The position numbers were made by a program, and so were the translations under genes. Positions 46,639-55,521 of a stretch of DNA of 64,000 bases are shown in pieces. The stretch is taken from NCBI RefSeq assembly GCF_009833965.1, contig NZ_CP047165.1, forward strand, positions 1,240,001 through 1,304,000, in the 5' to 3' direction. Source of the DNA: Pelistega ratti. Lineage in GTDB: Bacteria > Pseudomonadota > Gammaproteobacteria > Burkholderiales > Burkholderiaceae_B. The notes below the pieces were generated by a model, which was not told the DNA's origin, made no database searches, and worked only from the letters and a program-made list of their open reading frames with translations. The stretch's first letter is position 1. Each line of letters begins with the position of its first letter.

Positions 46639-47990
46639 TATTTCTCCACAGGGGTACGCATCGTAACAAACTCTTCTGCTGCGGTTGGGTGAATTCCAAT
46701 GGTACTATCAAAAATCGCTTTTGTTGCACCTGCTTTGAGGGCAACCGCAAACCCTTGAATAATTTCACCAGCCTCATCACCTACCATATGAACACCAACA
46801 ACCTTATCACTGGCTTTATCAACAATTAATTTCATTAAGGTACGCTCATTTTTACCTGTCATGGTATGTTTAAGTGCTTTAAAATCAGAGCGGAAAATCA
46901 GAATATCACCATATTTTTCACGGGCTTGTGCTTCACTCAATCCAACCGTAGCCACATTCGGTGTCGTAAAAATAGCCGTTGGAATATTATCATAGCTCAT
47001 CTGACGTGTACCATCACCAAATAGGGTATCAACTACTACCATACCTTCAGCCAAAGCAACTGGTGTTAAGTCTAAATGACCGACTACATCACCTACCGCA
47101 TAAATAGATGGAATATTGGTTCTAAAATGTTCATCAACCAGTATTTCACCTCGTTTACCTGTTTGGATACCAAGTGCCTCTAGATTTAATCCTTTGGTAT
47201 TAGGACGGCGACCTGTTGCAAAAAAGACTTGATCCACTTCTTCCGTACGACCATCTTTAAACGTTGCCAAAATACCCGTAGCGGTTTTTTCTAATGAGGC
47301 AATATCGCTATTCACACGTAAATCCACCCCGTGTTTTATCATTTCTTGCATCACAAAATCTTGTAAATCTTCATCAAAAGAGCGAAGGATTTTTTCAGAT
47401 CGATATACTTGGATGACTTTAGCACCTAATCCATTAAAAATAGAGGCAAATTCACTGGCAATATAACCACCCCCAACAATTAATAAACGCTTAGGAAATA
47501 CAGGCAAATCAAATACTTCATTAGACGTAATCGCTAATTCTTTACCAGGAATATCAGGAACAACAGGCCAACCACCCGTGGCAATAAGAATATGTTTAGC
47601 CGTATAAGTCTTTTCCCCTACTTTTACGGTATTAGCATCAACTAATGCACCATGTCCTTTTAGTAATTGCACACCAGAGTTTTTAAGTAAATTACCATAT
47701 ACCTCATTAAGACGAGCAATTTCAGCCGCGCGATTATGTTTAAGTTTTTCCCAATCTAATGTAGAGGATACTTGACTCCAGCCAAATCCTTCCGCTGAAC
47801 TAAACGCACCAGGAAAACTAGAGGCATAGCTATATAGTTTTTTAGGGATACATCCTACATTGACACATGTACCTCCTAAAAAGGTACTTTCTACAACCGC
47901 TACTTTTACACCTTTGGCAGCTGCCATACGAGAAGCTCTAACACCACCACTTCCAGCACCAATCACTAATAAATCAAAATCCATCTTCAT
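46638..47990 (-). CDS. gor: Glutathione-disulfide reductase
   Basis: NADPH-dependent FAD enzyme that regenerates glutathione. The redox-active disulfide is Cys42-Cys47 in GGTCVNVGCIPKKL; the FAD-binding GAGSGGVRASRMAA is at the N-terminus, NADPH-binding GGGYIASEFASIFNGLG in the middle, and the C-terminal dimer-interface HPTAAEEFVTM supplies the catalytic His-Glu. The length is 450 aa. It is the first gene of a four-gene unit with the MscS channel, asparaginase and a small membrane protein. Confidence 0.95.
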   Translation of the reverse strand: MKMDFDLLVIGAGSGGVRASRMAAAKGVKVAVVESTFLGGTCVNVGCIPKKLYSYASSFPGAFSSAEGFGWSQVSSTLDWEKLKHNRAAEIARLNEVYGNLLKNSGVQLLKGHGALVDANTVKVGEKTYTAKHILIATGGWPVVPDIPGKELAITSNEVFDLPVFPKRLLIVGGGYIASEFASIFNGLGAKVIQVYRSEKILRSFDEDLQDFVMQEMIKHGVDLRVNSDIASLEKTATGILATFKDGRTEEVDQVFFATGRRPNTKGLNLEALGIQTGKRGEILVDEHFRTNIPSIYAVGDVVGHLDLTPVALAEGMVVVDTLFGDGTRQMSYDNIPTAIFTTPNVATVGLSEAQAREKYGDILIFRSDFKALKHTMTGKNERTLMKLIVDKASDKVVGVHMVGDEAGEIIQGFAVALKAGATKAIFDSTIGIHPTAAEEFVTMRTPVEK

Positions 47991-48167
47991 AACTCCACAA
48001 TAAAACCAATGTTCTTTTGTAACCCTGTATTTTACTCAATTTTTATAAACTCTGCGATATATTGATAAAGGGAAACAGATAGAGATGCCAAGCATTTTTT
48101 ATATTTAAAATACCAGTAATTTTGGCTAAATATAAACTATCTGTCAGAAAACACACCCTATTTTTGC

Positions 48168-48266
48168 TATAGTCCCTCAATCCTCATTCGGGGAAATTTC
48201 AAATATTAAAGAATATTATCACTCCATATATACCAGCAAAAAACGCCTTACAAAAGGCGTTTTTTA
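48168..48266 (+). ncRNA. Candidate small RNA between gor and ppk2
   Basis: The plus strand has an extended -10 box (TGCTATAGT, 48166-48174). About 6 bp later an ~87-nt stretch carries a CCTC-ATTC-GGGG hairpin at its 5' end and a strong intrinsic terminator at its 3' end. No ORF is evident. The terminator also serves the oppositely oriented ppk2, so the RNA is only a hypothesis. Confidence 0.3.
48238..48266. terminator. Bidirectional intrinsic terminator downstream of ppk2
   Basis: Arms ACGCCTT / AAGGCGT with a 4-nt loop, flanked by A6 on one side and T6 on the other, so it works in both directions. Confidence 0.88.
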
Positions 48267-48282
48267 TACTATAACGGTAAAA

Positions 48283-49386
48283 TTACTTTGATTTAGACAC
48301 GTCAGTATCAGCCGTCTCATACATCGCATTAGAACGACCAACAATGAGTGAATCTATCTTACCAATCTTGTCAATATTCTTATTCTTATAGGTAAAACGA
48401 TGCAATACAAAACGTAAAGCATTTAATCGTGCACGTTTTTTACAATTGGATTTAATCACCGTCCACGGCGCATCACTAGTGTCCGTATGGAAGAACATCG
48501 CTTCTTTTGCCTTCGTATAATCATCCCACTTATCTAAAGATGCCATATCAATAGGGGATAATTTCCATTGTTTTAAAGGATGTGATTTACGCTCACGGAA
48601 GCGACGGCGCTGTTCATCTCTTGTTACAGAGAACCAAAACTTAATTAAAGAGATACCACTACGCACAAGATTACGCTCAAACTCTGGCACTTCACGCATA
48701 AACTCCTGATATTCTTCATCAGTACAGAATCCCATAACACGCTCTACACCTGCACGGTTATACCAAGAACGGTCAAAGAGTACAATCTCCCCTTTTGTAG
48801 GTAAGTGCTGCACATAACGTTGGAAATACCATTGCCCTGCCTCGGTTTCAGTTGGTTTTTGAAGAGCAACAACACGTGCTGTACGGGGGTTCAAATGCTC
48901 CATAAAGCGTTTAATCGTTCCCCCTTTACCTGCGGCATCTCGTCCTTCAAACAAAATAACAATTCGGGATCCTGTTTCTTTCACCCATTGTTGAAGTTTT
49001 AATAATTCAACTTGTAAATTATATTTTTGAAACTCATAATTACGGCGAGACATTAAATAGCGATAAGGATAAACACCCATTTCTTGCCAGTTCTCAACTA
49101 ACTCATTATCAGGATTATCTGATTTTTCACTTTCTAATTTACGCTTTTCTTCTTGTAAGAGTTTAAATAGTGCTCTTTTATCATCTAAAGATAACCCACC
49201 CAAAAGGTTCTTCACATTGGTTGAGTTTGTCTCCTGATCCAGTACACCAACAACTGCTGCACTTTCTTTATCAATTCTGGCACGAACACGATTTTTAACA
49301 ACATTACGGCGAGTTTGTGCTTTCGTATTTCCTGTCGCAATATCTCCCTCAGAAGCATGACGACTAGTAACTTTTTTTGTTGCCAT
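48283..49386 (-). CDS. ppk2: Polyphosphate kinase 2 family protein
   Basis: Phosphorylates nucleotides using polyphosphate. The PPK2 domain occupies about residues 100-345: Walker A GRDAAGKGG (148-156), lid-type segment TARVVALQKPTETEAGQWYF, Walker B IVLFDRSWYNRAGVERVMGF, and FRERKSHPLKQWKLSPID. The N-terminal ~90 residues are basic and low-complexity. The single-domain class-I form normally uses ADP or GDP; the exact nucleotide preference is not readable. Single gene. Confidence 0.92.
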   Translation of the reverse strand: MATKKVTSRHASEGDIATGNTKAQTRRNVVKNRVRARIDKESAAVVGVLDQETNSTNVKNLLGGLSLDDKRALFKLLQEEKRKLESEKSDNPDNELVENWQEMGVYPYRYLMSRRNYEFQKYNLQVELLKLQQWVKETGSRIVILFEGRDAAGKGGTIKRFMEHLNPRTARVVALQKPTETEAGQWYFQRYVQHLPTKGEIVLFDRSWYNRAGVERVMGFCTDEEYQEFMREVPEFERNLVRSGISLIKFWFSVTRDEQRRRFRERKSHPLKQWKLSPIDMASLDKWDDYTKAKEAMFFHTDTSDAPWTVIKSNCKKRARLNALRFVLHRFTYKNKNIDKIGKIDSLIVGRSNAMYETADTDVSKSK

Positions 49387-49692
49387 AGATTTTCCTTATG
49401 CTTGTTGAAATAAAAATAATCCCACATCTCTTTTAAGAGTGTTTTAAACGCATTTTACTCCTATTTGTTTATAAAATTGATGAAAAAGTATGTAAAATGA
49501 TAAAACTTTCTTAACAAACCTCTTTTATAAAAGGGTTTTTAACACTTTCTACTTTCTCGTGATTATTTACGTTAAAATAAGTATAGGTATATTCTCCCTT
49601 AGCATAAAGATAAGATAAGCAAAAAACAGTAAAAATCGATTGCTTAATAAGATACTTCTTTATGCCAAACAATACTTTACAAAGAGGTAGGT
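49387..49692. other. Intergenic region upstream of ppk2 and thiD
   Basis: AT-rich divergent promoter region. It was checked for a TPP riboswitch before thiD; none was recognised. thiD has a GAGG-type ribosome-binding site. Confidence 0.4.
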
Positions 49693-50508
49693 ATGATTAA
49701 AAATACATTAACCATTGCTGGGGTTGATCCTTCTGGTGGAGCAGGAACACTTGCTGATGTCAAAACGATGTCTGCTCTTGGCACTTTTGCTTGTGCAGTT
49801 ATTGCCGCACTCACCGCACAAAATACGCAGAATGTAACAGGCATTCAGCCTATCCCTCCTGATTTTATCCGTTTACAGATAGATACCTTATTTCATGATG
49901 TCCGTATTGACGGGGTAAAAATTGGTATGTTAGGACAGACCCCCGTTATTCATACCGTAGCAGATAGTCTTGAAAAATATCAACCTCCTTTTGTTGTACT
50001 CGATCCCGTTATGGTCGCTAAAAGTGGTGATTTATTACTTGAAGAAAAAGCCGTTGCCTCTCTTATAGAGGTATTAATACCACAAGCCCATATGATTACG
50101 CCTAATTTACCCGAAGCAGGTGTCATTCTCAAAAGTAGCACACCAGAAAGTATTAAGGAAATGTATCATTTTGCGGAAAAACTCCATAAACGAATGGCTA
50201 GCTCTGATGAACGATGGGTACTCCTTAAAGGAGGGCATCTTCCTAGCCAAGATACAGTAGATTTACTGTTTAATGGCGATAAAATGATAGAGATTCAACA
50301 CTCCAAGATTCAAACTAAAAATACACATGGAACAGGTTGTTCCCTCTCTTCTGCCATTTGTGCGTTACAGGCTCGATTACAAAATATTCCTCTCGCAACA
50401 CAGCAAGCAGTTGATTTTATTTATCAATCTATTCAACATGCTGATGAATTAAGCGTTGGTCATGGTCACGGCCCTATACATCATTTTCATGCTTTATGGT
50501 CTCAATAG
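49693..50508 (+). CDS. thiD: Hydroxymethylpyrimidine / phosphomethylpyrimidine kinase
   Basis: Phosphorylates HMP to HMP-P and HMP-PP for thiamin synthesis and salvage. Ribokinase-like fold: TIAGVDPSGGAGTLADVKT at the N-terminus, VLDPVMVAKSGD, TPNLPEAGVIL and the anion-hole motif NTHGTGCSLSSAICA. The length is 271 aa. It completes the salvage route begun by the ThiYXZ transporter and TenA at 4-9 kb, although it lies 40 kb away. Confidence 0.95.
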   Translation: MIKNTLTIAGVDPSGGAGTLADVKTMSALGTFACAVIAALTAQNTQNVTGIQPIPPDFIRLQIDTLFHDVRIDGVKIGMLGQTPVIHTVADSLEKYQPPFVVLDPVMVAKSGDLLLEEKAVASLIEVLIPQAHMITPNLPEAGVILKSSTPESIKEMYHFAEKLHKRMASSDERWVLLKGGHLPSQDTVDLLFNGDKMIEIQHSKIQTKNTHGTGCSLSSAICALQARLQNIPLATQQAVDFIYQSIQHADELSVGHGHGPIHHFHALWSQ

Positions 50509-50648
50509 GTAAAATCATGCTTTAACCCTAAATAGCTTGGTGTTATCAGCCCAAATAAAGCACCGATAGATCATAATTCTCTTTAAGCCTAATATTACAA
50601 AACCTTAGTGATGTATTTTTGTTAGAATGGGTGATAAGATTTTAAGAA

Positions 50649-50710
50649 AGGCTTGTTTGATAGCGTTAATGACACATGGTTTTATCGCCTATTTCTTGAT
50701 ACACAAGCCT
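50649..50710 (+). repeat. Inverted repeat in the pcm leader
   Basis: Perfect 8-bp arms AGGCTTGT (50649-50656) and ACAAGCCT (50703-50710), 46 nt apart, downstream of a TTAGAAT -10-like box and before pcm. It could close a structured leader. Confidence 0.35.
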
Positions 50711-50748
50711 ATTTTCTCTGTTTAACTTTTATTTTTAAAGCGTTTGTT

Positions 50749-51426
50749 ATGAGTACTCTATCTCCTTTATTAGAAAAAAGTCGTTTCAATATGATTGCAC
50801 AACAAATCCGCCCTGCTGGTATTTTAGATGAAAAAGTATTAGAAACCTTATCTACTTTATCTCGGGACGCTTTTGTCGATGAACAATACCAAAATATCGC
50901 CTATACCGATACAGAGATTCCTATTGTTGTAGAAGGCATCAAAACCAATGAAACAATGCTAACACCTATTTTAGAGGCACGTTTAGCAGAGGCACTTCAG
51001 TTAGCTCCCTCAGATACTGTACTTGAAATTGGTACAGGTAGTGGCTTTCAAGCAGCATTACTTGCTCAACTCTGTAAACATGTTACCAGTGTTGAGGTTG
51101 ATCCTAAGATTGCCCAATTTGCTATTGCTAATCTACAAAAAAACCATATCACCAATGTTAAGGTAGAAATCGGTGATGGTCAAAATGGCTGGGGAACAAC
51201 AGAGTTTGATGCGATTGTGGTAACTGGCTCATTACCAGAAATATCAAATACCTTAAAATATAAACTCGCGGAAGGCGGACGTTTAGTTGCCGTCATTGGT
51301 ACTGGTCCTTCTATGTCTTTAGTGAGGGTTACTCGCCAAAGTGCCACTGATTTTACGGAAGAGCATTTATTAGAGACCTATATTAAACCTCTAAATGGCC
51401 CCCATATTTCACATTTTAAATTTTAA
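50749..51426 (+). CDS. pcm: Protein-L-isoaspartate O-methyltransferase
   Basis: SAM-dependent repair of isoaspartyl residues. Motifs: RFNMIAQQIRPAGILDEKVL at the N-terminus (the short proteobacterial form), the SAM-binding VLEIGTGSGFQAALLAQLC and VEVDPKIA. The frame extends to 50653, but the best start is ATG 50749 (MSTLSPLLEKSRF), giving 225 aa. In Bordetella-type genomes pcm precedes tolC; here no tolC follows. Confidence 0.9.
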   Translation: MSTLSPLLEKSRFNMIAQQIRPAGILDEKVLETLSTLSRDAFVDEQYQNIAYTDTEIPIVVEGIKTNETMLTPILEARLAEALQLAPSDTVLEIGTGSGFQAALLAQLCKHVTSVEVDPKIAQFAIANLQKNHITNVKVEIGDGQNGWGTTEFDAIVVTGSLPEISNTLKYKLAEGGRLVAVIGTGPSMSLVRVTRQSATDFTEEHLLETYIKPLNGPHISHFKF

Positions 51427-51825
51427 GTAAGCTATACTGCTACTTTTTCTAAATATGCGTACTAGTATTTCTTCAAATTAAACGAAGTAGCAGAAACTAA
51501 TAGAGAAGCTACCTAAAACTTAAATTTTCAAAGGTAAAACCTATAGAGTAAAAAACACCCCAAGGTAAATACTCAAAGGGACGATTCTACAGAAAATAGG
51601 ATAAAAGGGAATGGTTATTCTATTCCCTTTTGTGCATGATATTTCTATCTTTTTAAAAAGAGATACCTTTTAAATTCGTAACTGATTTATCCCTAGTAAA
51701 TTAAAGGCAAATCCCTTTCTTAATAAGCCATTCTTTTGTATGATTACTATTAGAAAGAGGAAGATTTATCCTCTCTTTTCTATTGTAAAATAACATTTCC
51801 TGTCCCCTATAACTTAATATTTAAT
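51427..51825. other. Intergenic region between pcm and the cation transporter
   Basis: AT-rich 399-bp gap. The only structure recognised is the terminator hairpin at 51603-51635. Confidence 0.4.
51603..51635 (+). terminator. Terminator hairpin downstream of pcm
   Basis: Perfect 10-bp arms AAAAGGGAAT / ATTCCCTTTT with a 9-nt loop, about 180 bp after the pcm stop. Confidence 0.7.
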
Positions 51826-52749
51826 ATGGATACAACAACCTCCACATCAATAAATGCCACTATACAACGGCAAAAAGCGGCAAGCAAATCGACATGGGTA
51901 AGTGTTATTGTTAATATTTTCTTATGCGTTGTACAAATTATCACAGGGTATCTTACGGCATCCAGTGCGTTAGTAGCTGATGCTATTCATTCACTATCTG
52001 ATTTAATCTCTGATGCGGCCGTACTCATTGCAAATCGTTTTGCTAACATCCCTCCTGATGAAAACCACCCCCACGGCCATTATCGTTATGAAAATATAGC
52101 CAGTTTCTTTATTGGTTTATTATTACTGAGCGTTGGTCTGGGGATGATTTGGAATAGTGTTCATCAGCTCTTATTAAGTGAGAAAACACCAACTGATATA
52201 CACTATGCAGCCCTCTTTATTGCTCTTTTTGTACTCATTGCCAAAGAGGGTTTATTTCGTTATTTATTAGCGATTGGCAAAAAAGTCGGTTCTACTATGC
52301 TGATAGTGAATGCATGGCACGCTCGCTCAGATGCTTTATCTTCACTCATTGTTTTTATTGCTATTATTGCCTCTATCATGGGGGTTTTATGGGCAGACAG
52401 TGTTGCTGCCTTATTAGTTGGTGCAATGATTGCTCATATGGGGCTTCAATTTACATGGAATGCTTTACAAACCCTAAGCGATCTTGCCGTTAGCCCAGAG
52501 GAACAGCAAGAAATAGCTAAAATCATTCAACAGACCGAAGGGGTTATTCAATTTCATCAGCTCAAAACACGAAAATCTGGTGATTTTATCCATGTTGAGG
52601 TACATTTAGAGTTTCCTGAAGAAACCACTATTAAAACAGCACATGATATAGGATTAGCTGTTAGCCATCGCTTAAAAGCAAAAGGTAATATTATTGATGT
52701 GACAACACATTTTGATCCTATTTCTACAGATCATCATTCTTTAGATTAA
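51826..52749 (+). CDS. Cation diffusion facilitator (divalent metal efflux)
   Basis: 307-aa CDF antiporter exporting Zn, Fe, Mn or similar ions. Six hydrophobic segments lie in residues ~20-215, with metal-site motifs VADAIHSLSDLISDA in TM2 and AWHARSDALSSL in TM5, followed by a cytoplasmic ferredoxin-like domain (~225-300) ending in His-rich residues. ENHPHGHYRYENIAS is a typical His-containing loop. The ion cannot be fixed, since the TM2 His-x3-Asp and TM5 His-x3-Asp residues suit Zn. Single gene. Confidence 0.9.
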   Translation: MDTTTSTSINATIQRQKAASKSTWVSVIVNIFLCVVQIITGYLTASSALVADAIHSLSDLISDAAVLIANRFANIPPDENHPHGHYRYENIASFFIGLLLLSVGLGMIWNSVHQLLLSEKTPTDIHYAALFIALFVLIAKEGLFRYLLAIGKKVGSTMLIVNAWHARSDALSSLIVFIAIIASIMGVLWADSVAALLVGAMIAHMGLQFTWNALQTLSDLAVSPEEQQEIAKIIQQTEGVIQFHQLKTRKSGDFIHVEVHLEFPEETTIKTAHDIGLAVSHRLKAKGNIIDVTTHFDPISTDHHSLD

Positions 52750-52828
52750 AGAATTTCTTATCAATTGGGCTTATTAAAACCCTATTACAATAAACCTCAG
52801 AAAACTTCTAACACTTTTATATAAACCA

Positions 52829-52870
52829 AGGTATCTTAATCCTTCTAAGCATCATTAAGATACCTCTTTT
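52829..52870 (+). terminator. Terminator of the cation efflux gene
   Basis: Perfect 12-bp arms AGGTATCTTAAT / ATTAAGATACCT with a 13-nt loop, followed by CTTTTC. Confidence 0.8.
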
Positions 52871-52946
52871 CTTGATTAAAAATATGATACGATTAGATGA
52901 ATAAATAAAGAAAAAACTAAGTAAAAATTAATTCTCTATCGCTTAT

Positions 52947-53231
52947 TTAGATAAAATTTACAATATTAATATCTAAACCATTTTCCAACATTTCTTCTAG
53001 TTTAGGCGCATTCTGTTGAAAAAATAAAGAGTTCAGATGAGCATCTAACTCCACTTGACTTGTCCAGCGTTCAATAAAACAATAATGTCTTTCTTTTCCT
53101 GAAACAACACCACAATCATAGCTTTGGCAACCTACATGAGTTCGACTTTCAGAAATAAACTGTTTTACCAAATTTTCAAATTTTGCTTCAAAGCCTTGCT
53201 TTACTTGGCAAATTGCGTAAACACCAATCAT
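52947..53231 (-). CDS. Antibiotic biosynthesis monooxygenase (ABM) domain protein
   Basis: 94-aa ferredoxin-like dimeric barrel protein of the ABM/YgiN type: IGVYAICQVKQGFEAKFENL, then HVGCQSYDCGVV, then FIERWTSQVELDAHLNSLFF. Such proteins act as quinol monooxygenases or stress-related small oxygenases; the substrate is unknown. It stands alone with AT-rich flanks. Confidence 0.8.
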   Translation of the reverse strand: MIGVYAICQVKQGFEAKFENLVKQFISESRTHVGCQSYDCGVVSGKERHYCFIERWTSQVELDAHLNSLFFQQNAPKLEEMLENGLDINIVNFI

Positions 53232-53455
53232 TATTTACTCCTTTTTAATCATAAAGAATTAGTTAATTCTATCACTATTTTTACGCATTAAAAATGGCTC
53301 TACTACCGTCCAAACTACTTGAAACAATATAATACTGATATTGTCATTCAAGCTATCATAACATCACCTAATAATCCTGATAATATAGTGTATCCTCTAA
53401 GCAAAATGGCATACACTAATTTGTACACCTCCTAATTATTTGGCTTGTAACCTTA

Positions 53456-54610
53456 TCAATCAAGTAGATGATTTGCCAAATGCACTTGCTGATACCGACC
53501 ATCACGCAATCGAATAATCCATCCATCTAATTCCATTTGTAACAAACGAGCCGCTATCTCATCTAACGCAAGAGAAGAAGCTTGTTGTAACGCCATTAAT
53601 TCCGTTGGATCAAATCCCATTAAATCCAATAATTGTTGATTGATAGGGTCTATTTCTTTATTCGATTGTTTTGCATCAGGTTCTGGTGCTTTATGATGAA
53701 TAGGGTAGCCTAACTCTTCTAAAATATCTTGCCCTGTTTCAACTAATTTTGCCCCCTGCCGTATTAAACGATGACAACCACGAGACAAAGGAGAATGAAT
53801 TGAACCAGGAATGGCAAAAACATCTTTCCCCATTTCACTTGCCAATTGAGCCGTAATTAAAGAACCACTTTTTTGAGCTGCCTCTACCACAACAACACCT
53901 TTGGATAGCCCTGCTACAATACGATTACGCATCGGAAAATGAAATGCTTGTGAGCGTGTATCCAAGGGAAACTCTGTGACTAAAGTCCCTTGTTCCCGAA
54001 TACGCAAAGCTAAGTTTTTGTGTTCTGCTGGATATAAACGGTTAATTCCTGTTCCCATAATGGCAATCGTTGCCCCTTCTTGACCTGAAGCAAGTGCCCC
54101 CTCATGAGCTGCTGCATCAATACCTAAGGCTAAACCACTAATAATACTCCATCCTTGTTGAGCAAGATATTTTGCAAAAGCATGTGCATTTTGTACTCCT
54201 CCCAGAGTAGCATTTCGTGAACCCACTATCGCTAAAGCTGGTTTCTGAAAAGCCGCTAATTGACCATCAACATAAAGCACGACTGGGGGATCATGTGTAT
54301 CCAATAAAGATTGAGGGTAATGCTTATCAGCTAATGTTAAGAGATAATGATCTTTTTTTTGCAACCATTCCTTAGTTTGTTCAATCTTTGCTAGTATTTC
54401 AGATGAGCATGGTGCACTTAGCTGACGGGCTAACTGTTCACCCACAACGGTTATTAACGCCATATATTTTGCTTCAAAAATGGCTTGCGGCAGACCAAAC
54501 CGAAGTAATAAATTCTTAGCTGTCACCGAACCAACTCCTGGCTCTAGGGTTAAACGTAACCAAGCATTTAGCTCCTCATCTGATAAGACTGCTGTATTTT
54601 GCATAAACAA
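53456..54610 (-). CDS. dprA: DNA processing protein DprA
   Basis: Loads RecA on incoming single-stranded DNA during natural transformation. The N-terminal SAM-like helical region (residues ~1-90) is followed by a Rossmann-fold DNA-binding domain with IVGSRNATLGG, ISGLALGIDAAAHEGAL, GTGINRLYPAEH and FPMRNRIVAGLSKGVVVVEA, then a C-terminal winged-helix domain (~320-384) as in many proteobacteria. The length is 384 aa. It is divergent from def. Its presence fits competence but does not prove it. Confidence 0.94.
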   Translation of the reverse strand: MFMQNTAVLSDEELNAWLRLTLEPGVGSVTAKNLLLRFGLPQAIFEAKYMALITVVGEQLARQLSAPCSSEILAKIEQTKEWLQKKDHYLLTLADKHYPQSLLDTHDPPVVLYVDGQLAAFQKPALAIVGSRNATLGGVQNAHAFAKYLAQQGWSIISGLALGIDAAAHEGALASGQEGATIAIMGTGINRLYPAEHKNLALRIREQGTLVTEFPLDTRSQAFHFPMRNRIVAGLSKGVVVVEAAQKSGSLITAQLASEMGKDVFAIPGSIHSPLSRGCHRLIRQGAKLVETGQDILEELGYPIHHKAPEPDAKQSNKEIDPINQQLLDLMGFDPTELMALQQASSLALDEIAARLLQMELDGWIIRLRDGRYQQVHLANHLLD

Positions 54611-54739
54611 ATCCCTTGAAATTTAGGAAAATATACTTATTATAAAATTGATTTATCCTTTTTAATATGGTGATGAATCAACTTATCCATTCGTATTTCT
54701 ACTATAATCTCTTTTTTATTGATACGATTATTATTCATT

Positions 54740-55246
54740 ATGGCATTACTTCCTATCTTACATTATCCTGATGCACGCCTACATACTGTTGCAAAACCCG
54801 TTGAAAAGGTTGATGACCGCATTCGTCAAGTTGTCAAAGATATGACAGAGACAATGTATGAGTCTTCTGGTGTAGGTTTAGCTGCCACACAAGTAGATAT
54901 ACATGAGCGTATTGTCGTTATTGACGTATCAGAAGAAGGTAATGATTTACGCGTACTGATTAATCCTGAAATTACATGGAAAAGTGAAGATACCATTATC
55001 TATGAAGAAGGGTGTTTATCTGTCCCTGGGATTTACGATAAAGTAACTCGCTCTGCTAAAGTAAAAGTAAAAGCGCTCAATGAAAAAGGTGAAGAATACG
55101 AATTCCATGCAGAAGGATTACTAGCTGTATGCGTTCAACATGAATTAGATCACCTAATGGGTAAAGTATTTATTGAACGATTATCTGCTTTAAAACAAAG
55201 TCGTATCAAGACAAAAATTAAAAAACAAGCTAAACAACAAGCATAA
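54740..55246 (+). CDS. def: Peptide deformylase
   Basis: Removes the formyl group from nascent N-terminal Met. All three motifs are present: [16 protein letters not shown] (metal Cys) and QHELDHLMG (HExxH). The start is at ATG 54740 ([14 protein letters not shown]), giving 168 aa; the upstream seven codons of the frame lack family similarity. fmt, often downstream, is absent here. Divergent from dprA. Confidence 0.96.
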   Translation: MALLPILHYPDARLHTVAKPVEKVDDRIRQVVKDMTETMYESSGVGLAATQVDIHERIVVIDVSEEGNDLRVLINPEITWKSEDTIIYEEGCLSVPGIYDKVTRSAKVKVKALNEKGEEYEFHAEGLLAVCVQHELDHLMGKVFIERLSALKQSRIKTKIKKQAKQQA

Positions 55247-55256
55247 TCAAAAGGTT

Positions 55257-55299
55257 AATCTCTGAAAGCTATTTATTATCTGTTTTCAGAGATTTTTTT
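55257..55299 (+). terminator. Terminator of def
   Basis: Arms AATCTCTGAAA / TTTCAGAGATT with a 16-nt loop and a T-run to 55299. Confidence 0.85.
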
Positions 55300-55521
55300 G
55301 CTAAACAAGAAAACCATATTAATAGTATTAAAAAATTTTAGCGTCAAGCAAAGTAAGTACTTTGAACATATAATATATCAGCGGTAGTTCTGTACTACTT
55401 TAGTGTTTTATACTATCATCTGAATCAATAATTTTTCTTTCATGTAAAATATCTTTTATAAATTAAAAAATTATTTATTATTTTGAATTTCAAATAATCT
55501 TTGATATAAAAAGAGGTATTT

